NCBI GenBank assembly: GCA_963923035.1
Contig: CAWUKT010000036.1
Span: 1 to 64,000, forward strand
DNA length: 64,000 bases
Direction: 5' to 3'
From: CAWUKT01 sp963923035
GTDB taxonomy: Bacteria > Bacteroidota > Bacteroidia > J057 > JADKCL01
The translations under genes and the position numbers were made by a program. Below are positions 47,245-54,908 of this stretch, piece after piece; the stretch's first letter is position 1; every line of letters begins with the position of its first letter. Below the pieces are notes generated by a model. That model did not search any database and had not been told where the DNA came from. It saw nothing but the letters and a program-made list of their open reading frames with translations.

Positions 47245-48744
47245 ATGGGTGGATTTCGAAAGCATGTTTGGGAGTTGGTCCATTCCTTGACGGAATCAGA
47301 AGTGCAAAAGTTCAAGGATCGGGCATTTCAGTACAAACGAGGTCGCTACGCCAAGTACGTGGTCCTGTTTGACGCGCTCCGTAAGCAGCCCTCCTTCAAT
47401 GACAAAGAACTGAAGGAGCAGTTGAAAGACCATTCTTTTGTCCAGCACCTCCACCGCACCAAGAATTATCTCTACGGTAAAATTCTGGATTACATTCGGG
47501 AGGCCCACGATGGGGAAGAGTCCCAATTGCATGCCTTGTTGGAGAAGACCAGGATTTTGTTTGAGAAGCGGCTTTATCACCATTTGCCGCCGCTCATTGA
47601 AAAGGGAAAACGCTTCGCAGACTCGCTGGAAGACTTTGCGGCCCATCGTCGGTTGTACCAGTTGGAGCGCATGGTGGCCCGATACAGTCGCGGTTGGAAG
47701 GACTACAACGCGGTCATTGATCATTTGGTAGGAGAGGAAAAGGAGTTGGAGGACAAAGAAAATAACTACCGCGAATTGGAGCGTTTGGAGAGCCTTTTTT
47801 TGAAGATTTGGGATGTGGGGCAACAGGAAAGGAAGGAGATGATTCGGGAAGCGCGAGAAAATCCCCTGCTAAATGATCCCAACCAGGCGAGAAGCACCAG
47901 TGCGAGGATAATTCAAGAGCATGTTCGACTTCTTTCGTGGTTCTTTGAGGGCAATTTTACCGAGGCCATTTCGACCTGTGACCGCATTATTGCCCTTTTT
48001 GAAGGGACTCCCGGTTTGATGGAGAACAATGCGAAATACACGGTCTTGGGGATGGCGATTTATTGGGCCGCGTCATTCCGGCTGTTGCTGGATGATACAG
48101 AGGGGGCAGAAAAGGCATTTGAGAAAATGGATGTTCCTGGAAATTTTCCCCGCCGAATGCCAGCCTTTTTCCTTGAACGAAAGACCCTGTTTGAAATCTC
48201 ATTTGCCCGAAAAACATTGAATTTTGAACGTGGAGCGGCGGCCATTCAAAGTTTCACTCAGAAAAAGGCTACTTATGAGAATACCTTGGACCTTACTGCA
48301 CGAATCCAAATCAATCACTTAGCGGCGGAATTGTACTTGGTTTTTGCTCAACCCAAAGCGGCCCTTCCTTTCATTCTGGGCAACAAGAATGAACGTTTAG
48401 GCTCCCATCGCCCCGACTTGTTGCATTATTCCCGAATCTTCTTCCTGATGACCCATTACCAAATCGAAAACTTGGACATCGTAGAGCGTGAGGTTCGGTC
48501 AGCCAAGACCTCATTGGGGCGGCACAAAGTCCTCAATCCATTTTACCATCTGATCCTGAAACTATTTGCTGATCTTGCCCAAGGGAAGAAAAACCCAAAC
48601 GAACTTTTCAAGGCCACCATTCAAGAACTATCAGCCCAAGAAAGCAACCCCCTTTTCCAGCAAATGCGGAATTATTTCGATCTTGAAACGTGGTTTTTTT
48701 CTCAATTGGAAGGCCATTCAATGGCCGAAATCGAGGCCGATTAA
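47245..48744 (+). CDS. Large alpha-helical protein, paralogue of the protein at 40813
   Basis: 499 residues from the ATG at 47245; a TTG at 47212 would add 11. Entirely helical, with repeats such as ALLEKTRILFEKRLYHHLPP and AEKAFEKMDVPGN that resemble TPR-like superhelices. The N-terminal ~90 residues run parallel to the 518-residue protein at 40813 (SLTESEVQKFKDRAF against SLSKNEKRYISQFAR). No catalytic motif was seen. Having two divergent family members in one element, one in the AT-rich defence core and one outside it, suggests separate acquisition rather than recent duplication. Confidence 0.7.
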   Translation: MGGFRKHVWELVHSLTESEVQKFKDRAFQYKRGRYAKYVVLFDALRKQPSFNDKELKEQLKDHSFVQHLHRTKNYLYGKILDYIREAHDGEESQLHALLEKTRILFEKRLYHHLPPLIEKGKRFADSLEDFAAHRRLYQLERMVARYSRGWKDYNAVIDHLVGEEKELEDKENNYRELERLESLFLKIWDVGQQERKEMIREARENPLLNDPNQARSTSARIIQEHVRLLSWFFEGNFTEAISTCDRIIALFEGTPGLMENNAKYTVLGMAIYWAASFRLLLDDTEGAEKAFEKMDVPGNFPRRMPAFFLERKTLFEISFARKTLNFERGAAAIQSFTQKKATYENTLDLTARIQINHLAAELYLVFAQPKAALPFILGNKNERLGSHRPDLLHYSRIFFLMTHYQIENLDIVEREVRSAKTSLGRHKVLNPFYHLILKLFADLAQGKKNPNELFKATIQELSAQESNPLFQQMRNYFDLETWFFSQLEGHSMAEIEAD

Positions 48745-49106
48745 AGCCCGTCAAAGATGACAATGATGGTTGATCCTCCCCCCGCATCCGAAACCTGAAA
48801 CTGTTGCCCCTCATCCCAATTGCCCCCCAAATAGGTAATGCTCAAGGTCTCATCCCAATAGTAGGCATTGACGCAATCGAACAACGTTGCATTCGATCCG
48901 CTCGGCAAAGTGGGACGCGCCTCCGCCAAAACCCGAACTGCCAGCCAAGGCCGCAATTTCCCATTCGGATAACAGACACAATTACCACTCGGAAGGGCAT
49001 AGCAAGGATTTTGGTCGGCATTGGACGGACATTGGGCATGCGCAGCATTCGGAGTCGCCAGCACCAGTAAAAACAAAGCGGACAGGAGTACGAAGAGGTT
49101 TTTCAT
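48741..49106 (-). CDS. Small exported Cys-containing protein
   Basis: 121 residues with a clear Sec signal peptide (LFVLLSALFLLVLATPNAAHA, cleavage after AHA). A short Cys-rich stretch follows (CPSNADQNPCY, NCVCYPNGK), then a domain ending in beta strands (GGGSTIIVIFDGL). It lacks a lipobox and a T9SS domain, so it is probably periplasmic. Its stop overlaps that of the convergent helical-protein gene by 4 nt. Function unknown. Confidence 0.65.
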   Translation of the reverse strand: MKNLFVLLSALFLLVLATPNAAHAQCPSNADQNPCYALPSGNCVCYPNGKLRPWLAVRVLAEARPTLPSGSNATLFDCVNAYYWDETLSITYLGGNWDEGQQFQVSDAGGGSTIIVIFDGL

Positions 49107-49250
49107 CGCAGGGAATTAGGGTTTAGGTTGTGACAGTCTAAATGTAGTGAATTTTGGGAGGGGGCTGGTATTCGTCCCGATACGGTCCCGCAGTCGAACC
49201 TTGACCAGCCCGCAATGATCCCACATCAAAATCCACCGTGCCCAACCTCC

Positions 49251-49330
49251 TGAAACGTCCCTCAACGTATCCAAACGTTCCAATCCGTAGTGGTTCGTTG
49301 CCAAACGTTCCCAAACGCACCTCCACGGTT
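49251..49330. repeat. Eight tandem degenerate decamers (array 1)
   Basis: Consecutive 10-nt blocks TGAAACGTCC, CTCAACGTAT, CCAAACGTTC, CAATCCGTAG, TGGTTCGTTG, CCAAACGTTC, CCAAACGCAC, CTCCACGGTT. All carry CG at positions 6-7. One unit equals about one helical turn, so a protein could bind all units on the same face. Confidence 0.65.
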
Positions 49331-49500
49331 TCCTGAAAATCCCGAAGAAGTCACCCTTCCCGATACAATCCCACTTCGGGACGGTTACGGGACCATCAGG
49401 GGCCGATCCCGAAATTTGCGGGAACATCAAGGGACGATCAAAAATGGAGACATTTGAAAAATGAGTCTCAATTGTGGCGACTTTCTTAATTAGCCCCAAT

Positions 49501-49550
49501 TCCCGAACGTAGCGAAACGTTGCCAAACGTCCTGATTCGTAACGATTCGT
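49501..49550. repeat. Five tandem degenerate decamers (array 2)
   Basis: Blocks TCCCGAACGT, AGCGAAACGT, TGCCAAACGT, CCTGATTCGT, AACGATTCGT all end in CGT. They use the same AAACGT/TTCGT words as array 1, with a 10-bp repeat length. Confidence 0.62.
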
Positions 49551-49803
49551 CTCCCAACACAGAATTCAGCACAATTCTGGATAGATACGGGGTGAAACGG
49601 AGGAATTCGAAGATGGAATTCTTCCGGTCTACCCATATTGCAGGATGAAGAATGATGGGAAGAAGATGAAAAAAGATGGCCTCAAGACCCTTCTAAATCT
49701 TTCAAGAACCTAGCAGAAATGAATTCAAAACTATTCATAGATTTGGTATAAATTATTTATAAATAAATAACAATTAGATTTCAGTCCCTCAAACGCCTAA
49801 AAC

Positions 49804-50334
49804 ATGCCTCAAAACCCCGACCAACACGCCCAAAGAGTCCTCGAAGAGATCATGAAGGACTTCGATCTGGTCCCCAAGGACCACGATTTACGAAAATCCG
49901 AGTACCGATACCGCTCCCTCATGGTCCAGATGCTCGAAAAGCTCCTCGAAGAACAGCGATCCAAGCTGAAAGCCCTGGAAATGGGCCTGATCAGGGATAG
50001 AGGCATGGACAGAGAGGAACAGCAAAGCAAAAGCCTAAAGGGCTTCCCCCACAAAAGCCCCCGCATCGACAAAGCCATCTACTTTATCAAGCGTGAAGGC
50101 CGCCCCCTTCAATTGCGGGAAATCGCAGCTTGTATGGGCGAAGTAGAGCCAATCGAAGATTGGGAAATGGACGGCTACAAACAGTCGCTCTCAGTCGATT
50201 TGAGCCAAGGCTTGTCAAGAGGGCGAATCAAACGCTACGACCTGCCCCGCAAGCGCGGCGGCTGGTATTTCCCCAATTCATGGGCGGACGACAACGGCGA
50301 ACTCCTGGCGGAATACAAAAAACTGATCGACTGA
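49804..50334 (+). CDS. wHTH-like DNA-binding protein of the element
   Basis: 176 residues. The N-terminal half is a charged coiled coil (MVQMLEKLLEEQRSKLKALE). The C-terminal half resembles a winged helix (KAIYFIKREGRPLQLREIAACMGEV, then YDLPRKRGGWYFPNSW). It is the first gene after the phased repeat arrays and 1 bp from the next gene, so it is a candidate for the protein that binds them. No catalytic residues. Gene context suggests element maintenance or regulation rather than antiviral activity. Confidence 0.6.
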   Translation: MPQNPDQHAQRVLEEIMKDFDLVPKDHDLRKSEYRYRSLMVQMLEKLLEEQRSKLKALEMGLIRDRGMDREEQQSKSLKGFPHKSPRIDKAIYFIKREGRPLQLREIAACMGEVEPIEDWEMDGYKQSLSVDLSQGLSRGRIKRYDLPRKRGGWYFPNSWADDNGELLAEYKKLID

Positions 50335-50335
50335 G

Positions 50336-51169
50336 ATGGACCAAGCAAAAAACACAGTGCTGGAAAAGGCCAAAGTCAGGGCGGGAATGCTGGCGGCCAT
50401 TCGCCTTGGCCTGATCAATGAGTTGATCGAAGCGTTCAAAGCCCTACCCAAGGACGAGCAACAGAGGACCGGAGCCAATGAAATGATTTGGAATGCCTGG
50501 ACACATACCCTCGCGACCTACAAGGACCACGGCGGCGATCCCAAAGTCATGATTGGGGTCTTGGAAGGCTCAGGAGACATCAGGACAGGTCTTGGAGCGT
50601 CAGGATACACGGGGAAAGGCGATTTGAAAGATGTCATTGGAGCCGATGCTTTTGTCCTTGAGATCGAAAAGCCCTTGGTGGCGGCGGGTCTTGATCCGAA
50701 TTCCATCACGGTCTCCGAGGCATTGGCGGCGGTGGTGTTGATCATTCACGTCTGGGGCGGAATGCAAAGCTCCATTTCGATGATGAAGGCGTTGGAACAA
50801 AACGACCTGCAAAGCCTTGGCGCATTGATCAAGCCTGAATCTGCGAAACCTTCTAAGGACCAAAGGGGATTGGACTGGAAGTGGATTGCAGGAATTGGAG
50901 CTGGACTCTTGGGGCTGCATTTGTGGAACAGCTACCAGAATGAACGGCGGGATTGGGACAATGAGCGGAAGGAAATGAAGGAGGAGATTGTGGATTTGAA
51001 GAAAAAATTGGACAAAACCAAGGACAAATTGGAGGAGGCCAAAGACGAGATTTATGACCTTAAACACCCCATTGATCACAGTCTGTTCGATCCGATGAAG
51101 GATGTAGCGGTGAAAAACGCCCTGGGACTTCTTCGCAATAAGGAAAAGAAGAAAAGGCTGTTTGATTAA
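50336..51169 (+). CDS. Coiled-coil protein with one membrane-like segment
   Basis: 277 residues, unknown family. A helical N-terminal domain is followed by a glycine-containing hydrophobic stretch (WIAGIGAGLLGLHLW, about 184-198) that could be one transmembrane helix. A strongly charged coiled coil (DLKKKLDKTKDKLEEAKDEI) precedes the C-terminal tail ending KKRLFD. Start and stop of the two genes are separated by one base, so it is translated with the wHTH-like protein. It could tether a complex to the membrane; nothing more can be said. Confidence 0.6.
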   Translation: MDQAKNTVLEKAKVRAGMLAAIRLGLINELIEAFKALPKDEQQRTGANEMIWNAWTHTLATYKDHGGDPKVMIGVLEGSGDIRTGLGASGYTGKGDLKDVIGADAFVLEIEKPLVAAGLDPNSITVSEALAAVVLIIHVWGGMQSSISMMKALEQNDLQSLGALIKPESAKPSKDQRGLDWKWIAGIGAGLLGLHLWNSYQNERRDWDNERKEMKEEIVDLKKKLDKTKDKLEEAKDEIYDLKHPIDHSLFDPMKDVAVKNALGLLRNKEKKKRLFD

Positions 51170-51270
51170 TTGGTAATTGAAAGCAGCTTCTGATTGTAAT
51201 TTCTTTTCACTTCCTCATTTGTTATTTTCGCTTCCATGAAACACATTCCATACAATGACGTAATATAAAT

Positions 51271-52194
51271 ATGGATCAAGACAACATCCGCGACTTCTTC
51301 GGCAAGCGTACCATCCTCGCTGCCTTCGAACTGACCGAAGCCCTCAACAAGCTCCAGTTCAAAGGGGCCGAAACCGGCATCAATACCCGCGTCCTCAACT
51401 ATTGGGAGACTGAGGGGCTGATTCCGAATCGCCGTGATGACGACGCCAAATGGCGGCGCTATTCTTTCGTAGATTTTGTCTGGATCAAGATGGTGGACCA
51501 AATGCGGCAGGTGGGGCTGAACTTTGACCTCATTCGCAAGGTCAGGGAAATGGTCATTACCCCCACTGAATTGATTGACCTTTTCACCCTCATGATGGGC
51601 ATTGGCCCGTGGATGGACCATGCGATGGGCGAAGCGGGTGAGGAGGAATTTCAGGGCTATGTGAAGGCGTGGGAAAAGGTCTTTGCCGATGAACAGATCA
51701 TGGTGACGGTCCTGCAACTGCTCATCGCCAATGCCATCGCCAAGCGGTGCCCAATTCGCATTGTGGTCTTTCTCGACGGCGAAATCCTGTGGATTGAAGA
51801 GCATCCCGAATTTGTCATCCATCCCGACTTTCTTGACCGGATGTCCTACGAGCCGTTTGTTTCGTTTTCCATTTCCGGCATCATCAAAGAGTATCTCGGC
51901 AGCGAAATGACCTTTGAGCGGATGGATAATTTGCAGCTATTGGACGAGAACGAGACTTTTTTGCTTCAGACTGTCCTCTCCGGCGAATACGACTCCATCA
52001 CGATCAAATACAAAAACGAGGAGTTGGACAGTATGGAAATGAAGAAGAGCCAGGACGTGAAGAAAAAGGTCGTGGATGTGCTGGCTGAAGCCGATTACCA
52101 GAATATCACTATGGTCCAGCACAAGGGCCGCGTGACCAAGATCGAGAACACGATCAAGCATCAGTTCGAACGAAAAAGCAACTCCGAGGAATGA
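51271..52194 (+). CDS. MerR-like regulator with long C-terminal domain
   Basis: 307 residues. A MerR-type N-terminal winged HTH is recognisable: TRVLNYWETEGLIPNRR, WRRYSFVDFVWIKMVDQMRQVGL. No metal-binding cysteines follow. The remaining ~220 residues are a novel-looking alpha/beta domain ending in a charged helix. This is much larger than typical MerR proteins (120-150 residues). Lying between the coiled-coil gene and the recombinase, it is a candidate regulator of excision. Confidence 0.7.
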   Translation: MDQDNIRDFFGKRTILAAFELTEALNKLQFKGAETGINTRVLNYWETEGLIPNRRDDDAKWRRYSFVDFVWIKMVDQMRQVGLNFDLIRKVREMVITPTELIDLFTLMMGIGPWMDHAMGEAGEEEFQGYVKAWEKVFADEQIMVTVLQLLIANAIAKRCPIRIVVFLDGEILWIEEHPEFVIHPDFLDRMSYEPFVSFSISGIIKEYLGSEMTFERMDNLQLLDENETFLLQTVLSGEYDSITIKYKNEELDSMEMKKSQDVKKKVVDVLAEADYQNITMVQHKGRVTKIENTIKHQFERKSNSEE

Positions 52195-52267
52195 AATCCC
52201 TCACCACATATACCACCCCTGACATGGGGACGAACGAAAACCCGCCCACTTACCCTGACCGAGGGAC

Positions 52268-52459
52268 GTGGGTTGCCCGTTTCGTACAATGTACTCACCA
52301 AACAACAACAAACCTCCCCAACACATCACCATCGAGGACATCCGCAAAGTCAAGGGCTACGAAAACATCTCCGATGCCCACGCCACGCGCCTCCTCCACA
52401 CCATCCGTCAGTTCGCGTCTCTGCTCGAACACTTTACCACCAATTCCAGCAAGCCATGA
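52268..52459 (+). CDS. Small protein coupled to the recombinase
   Basis: 63 residues (an alternative start is the ATG at 52289), mostly one helical segment (HITIEDIRKVKGYENIS, ATRLLHTIRQFASLLEHF). Its stop codon overlaps the recombinase start in ATGA, so the recombinase is probably translated by coupling. It could be a recombination directionality factor or a regulatory leader; no family was recognised. Confidence 0.6.
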   Translation: MGCPFRTMYSPNNNKPPQHITIEDIRKVKGYENISDAHATRLLHTIRQFASLLEHFTTNSSKP

Positions 52460-54075
52460 AAGACCTTGACCTGTTCCAGTCCTTCGGCCTCGGCGGCACC
52501 AAGGACCACGATCCGAACAACCGCCGAGCGGTCATTTATTCCCGCGTCTCAACGAAGGGACAGGAGGACAATAGCAGCCTCGCCAATCAGTACGAAGTCT
52601 GCATGAACTACGTACAGCGCGAAGGCTTGGAAGTCGTCGCCGAGTTCGGCGGCAAGGGCGAAAGCGCCAAGCAGGGCAGCGCCCGACAGGAATACGAGCG
52701 GATGCTGAAATTCGTGCGAAGTCGAAAGAACCGCATTCGGTACGTCGTCTTCTACGCCTACGACCGCTTTTCCCGCGAAGGCGGGAAGGCGATTGTCACG
52801 AAGCAGGAACTGAAGGATATGGGCATTGTGGTGAAATCCGCCACCATGCCCATTGACACTTCGAATCCCTATGGGGAGGGGATGGAGGATATGCAACTCA
52901 TCTTTGCCAAGATTGAGAATGACATTCGGCGGAAACGGTGTATGGACGGTACAAGACAGAAACTATTGGGCGGGAAGTGGTGTGGACCCGCTCCGGTAGG
53001 CTACCAGTGGACAGACGGCCAATTACTGATTGATCCCAAGACAGGGCCATTGATCAAAAAAGCATTCCAGTGGAAGGCGAATGAAGCCAATATCACCCAA
53101 TCCGAAATCAGGGCAAGGCTGGCCAAACGCGGCCTTAGACTGACCTCTCAAACCATGTCCCGCGTCATCCGCAATCCGCTCTATTGCGGATTGATCGCCC
53201 ACAAAATCCTTGAAGGTGAAGTGGTGCCGGGAAATCATCCGCCTATCGTCAGTCGAAAGGTTTTCTTGCGGGTAAACGGCATCCTCAGTGATAAGAATGC
53301 TTCCGGTTGGAGAGTAGACGAGGAGAATGCGCTATTGCCGCTCAAACGCTTCCTAAAGTGTGAGAAATGCGGTAAGCCCCTCACTGGTTACCTGAACAAA
53401 ACCAAAAACGGAAAAAAGCGAAAACGGCCCATTCCCTACTACAAATGCCAGACCAGCAGTTGTCGGGTTAGTTTGAGCGCAAACAAGATGGGGAAGTTTT
53501 TCCTCGCCCAAATCGAGCCGTACCAAATCGACGAAAGGTGGCTCCCGCTCATTGCCCAAGAATTTCGCGTGACGATGGCAGAGCGGTTCAAGGATCGTTT
53601 TCAGGAGACCGAAGCTCTCCAACGCCGCCTCCTCGAACTGGACAAGAAAATCAAGCGCCTACGGGAACGCTACGTCCTTGAGGAGTCGATCAGCCAGGAA
53701 GACTACCGGGAATTCGTCCTTCAATTGTCCAACCAAAAGGCAGGAATTTTGAAGGAATTGGAGAAGGCCAAGCAAAAAACATCTAACCCCCTCAATCGAA
53801 TAGATGAAATCATCCGATTTTCGGCCCATATAGGCCGTCTATGGACAAATGGCGACTACCGCACTAAGCAAATGGTGCAGAAATTTGCCTTTCCAGACGG
53901 CATGATTTATTCGAAGGAAAAGGGCCAAGTTCTAACCCCTCGCATCAACGAAGTGATCCGCGTTTCCAGCCAATACAGCACGATTTTGGGGCAAAAAGGA
54001 AAGGGGCAAGTTGGCATGTTAGCCATCTTGCCCCATTTGGTGGACGGGGTGGGAATCGAACCCGCCACACGGTGA
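52456..54075 (+). CDS. Large serine recombinase (integrase of the element)
   Basis: 539 residues from the ATG at 52456. The N-terminal resolvase domain has nucleophile Ser32 in YSRVSTKGQEDNSSL, the helix AYDRFSREGGKAI and GEGMEDMQLIFAKIEND. The recombinase domain has RNPLYCGLI. The zinc ribbon is C-x2-C (CEKCGKPLTGY) plus C-x4-C (KCQTSSC), followed by a coiled coil (EALQRRLLELDKKIKRLR). The gene runs through the right attachment repeat, and the last eight residues (GIEPATR with the preceding Val) are encoded by host-side sequence. An upstream in-frame ATG at 52273 overlaps the small coupled gene and gives low-complexity sequence, so it was rejected. Confidence 0.92.
   Translation: MKDLDLFQSFGLGGTKDHDPNNRRAVIYSRVSTKGQEDNSSLANQYEVCMNYVQREGLEVVAEFGGKGESAKQGSARQEYERMLKFVRSRKNRIRYVVFYAYDRFSREGGKAIVTKQELKDMGIVVKSATMPIDTSNPYGEGMEDMQLIFAKIENDIRRKRCMDGTRQKLLGGKWCGPAPVGYQWTDGQLLIDPKTGPLIKKAFQWKANEANITQSEIRARLAKRGLRLTSQTMSRVIRNPLYCGLIAHKILEGEVVPGNHPPIVSRKVFLRVNGILSDKNASGWRVDEENALLPLKRFLKCEKCGKPLTGYLNKTKNGKKRKRPIPYYKCQTSSCRVSLSANKMGKFFLAQIEPYQIDERWLPLIAQEFRVTMAERFKDRFQETEALQRRLLELDKKIKRLRERYVLEESISQEDYREFVLQLSNQKAGILKELEKAKQKTSNPLNRIDEIIRFSAHIGRLWTNGDYRTKQMVQKFAFPDGMIYSKEKGQVLTPRINEVIRVSSQYSTILGQKGKGQVGMLAILPHLVDGVGIEPATR
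54003..54053. repeat. Right attachment repeat (attR candidate)
   Basis: GGGGCAAGTTGGC (54003-54015), a 6-nt loop ATGTTA and the 32-bp segment 54022-54053, both parts identical to the left end. The hairpin GGGGCAAG/CTTGCCCC is conserved while its loop differs between the two ends, as expected when one copy comes from the element and one from the chromosome. Confidence 0.75.
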
Positions 54076-54107
54076 GCCGTCGCCAGCCTTGGGACATGCC
54101 CGCCCAC
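54037..54107 (-). other. tRNA-like cloverleaf remnant at the insertion site
   Basis: Read on the minus strand, the segment ends in a T-arm-like GCGGG-TTCGATT-CCCAC (one mismatch), an acceptor-like CCCGTCC, then A and CCA. The 5' side GTGGGCGGG (54099-54107) pairs with 54040-54048 over 9 bp, and two short hairpins lie between. The anticodon arm is not valid: it has about 8 nt fewer than a tRNA and no T33. It is therefore probably a decayed or mimic tRNA 3' end rather than a working gene. Confidence 0.4.
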
Positions 54108-54363
54108 AGGGTTTGTTTGTCGTAGGTTTGGCGTTGCCGCCTGGATCAGTTGTTGTTATGGTGTCAATACTGAAAGAACAATGAAAACAGGTATGTGGAA
54201 TTTGAAAAAATAAAGCTGCTGCGTTGAAGGCAAGGGCGAGCCAGGTACTGAACAACAGTACTGGGCCCCATCCTGCCAGGAGTGAGTCGGTTCGCGACCG
54301 GTCGCTTCCGGGAGGGCACAAGAGTGCCGCGTCTTTTCAGCGCCGCCGAAAAATACAGACAAT

Positions 54364-54392
54364 AAAAAACCCGAACCGTGGTGCGATTCGGG
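54364..54392 (-). terminator. Intrinsic terminator on the minus strand
   Basis: A 6-bp stem CCCGAA/TTCGGG (54370-54375 with 54387-54392) followed on the minus strand by six T residues (complement of 54364-54369). It lies 23 bp past the stop of a 43-codon minus-strand frame, indicating a short transcript reading left. Confidence 0.72.
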
Positions 54393-54414
54393 TGTACATG
54401 GAAGAGGCGCTAGC

Positions 54415-54546
54415 CTACCATTTTCGCCGTTTGGCGATACACCCGAAGGTTCTGACGTTCCCCGGATCCATACCGATTCCCTGGGCATCGGTCAGCAGGT
54501 GAACTGCTGCGGTGGTCGGGATGTGGGATGAATTGAGGTAGAACAT
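54415..54546 (-). CDS. Possible 43-residue small protein
   Basis: Frame MFYLNSSHIPTTAAVHLL through FGCIAKRRKW, ending 23 bp before a good terminator. No family was recognised, and there is no membrane or signal segment. The short unit with its own terminator could equally be a small RNA. Confidence 0.4.
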   Translation of the reverse strand: MFYLNSSHIPTTAAVHLLTDAQGIGMDPGNVRTFGCIAKRRKW

Positions 54547-54748
54547 GGAATGAATGATTTCGTTTTTATTTGGTGTTACGGATTTTGATTACCATGCAAA
54601 TGTACGAGAATAATGGACCACCGCGAGAAGGAGGGGCTGAAATGCAGGATTGGGCGTACGAATGGTCGTTTGGGGAGCCTGGATGGTAAAATGGAGTTCT
54701 TTTGCCTTGGTTTCGCCCCCATTCATTCCTTTTCCCTAGCTTTGTTCC

Positions 54749-54901
54749 ATGGAAATTGCCTTCGCCATCTGGGACTTTCTATGGGAAAATCAAATCGCCA
54801 TTGCCTTCGCGGTGATATTTGTGATTTGGTTTTTTGTGAGAGGCCTGGATTTGGTACGGTGGATTTTTCGAAAAGTCCGGCGCACCAAACCCAAGACCTG
54901 A
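54749..54901 (+). CDS. Small membrane protein (50 residues)
   Basis: An ATG at 54749 opens a 50-residue frame with one strong transmembrane helix (QIAIAFAVIFVIWFFV) followed by a basic cytoplasmic tail (FRKVRRTKPKT). The composition fits a real inner-membrane microprotein with the positive-inside rule. It converges with the next gene with only 7 bp between them. Function unknown. Confidence 0.55.
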   Translation: MEIAFAIWDFLWENQIAIAFAVIFVIWFFVRGLDLVRWIFRKVRRTKPKT

Positions 54902-54908
54902 TGGAGCC

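Larger units (their letters stand above)
49107..49803. other. Non-coding region with two phased repeat arrays
   Basis: A 697-bp spacer between divergent genes. It carries the decamer arrays at 49251-49330 and 49501-49550, and recurrent TCCCGATAC/TTCGGGAC words in between. A minus-strand open frame (49116-49526) spans it but has no protein-like features and follows the repeats out of phase with codons. The last ~150 bp before 49804 is AT-rich, as expected for a promoter or a duplex-unwinding region. Confidence 0.55.
25091..54021. mobile_element. Integrated defence element of about 28.9 kb
   Basis: Bounded by 32-bp exact direct repeats at 25091-25122 and 54022-54053, with a large serine recombinase gene running into the right repeat. 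The interior carries CBASS, Zorya-like and caspase genes, which are typical accessory cargo. The 25.2-46.3 kb part is clearly more AT-rich than both chromosomal flanks, while 46.3-54 kb is closer to them. No conjugation, replication or phage structural genes were recognised, so it is a mobilisable or site-specific genomic island rather than an obvious ICE or prophage. Confidence 0.75.

Noticed and set aside
49116..49526. A 136-codon minus-strand open frame in the spacer before 49804
   Set aside because: It runs over the phased repeat arrays, whose 10-bp unit does not fit codons, and shows no protein-like pattern; treated as non-coding.
52273..52455. An N-terminal extension of the recombinase from the ATG at 52273
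   Set aside because: The extra 61 residues are His/Pro/Gln-rich and overlap a better small frame at 52268-52459; the recombinase fold begins shortly after the ATG at 52456.
54037..54107. A functional tRNA or tmRNA gene at the right end
   Set aside because: The anticodon arm is too short and no tmRNA 5' end or resume codon region is visible within 500 bp, so only a remnant is reported.
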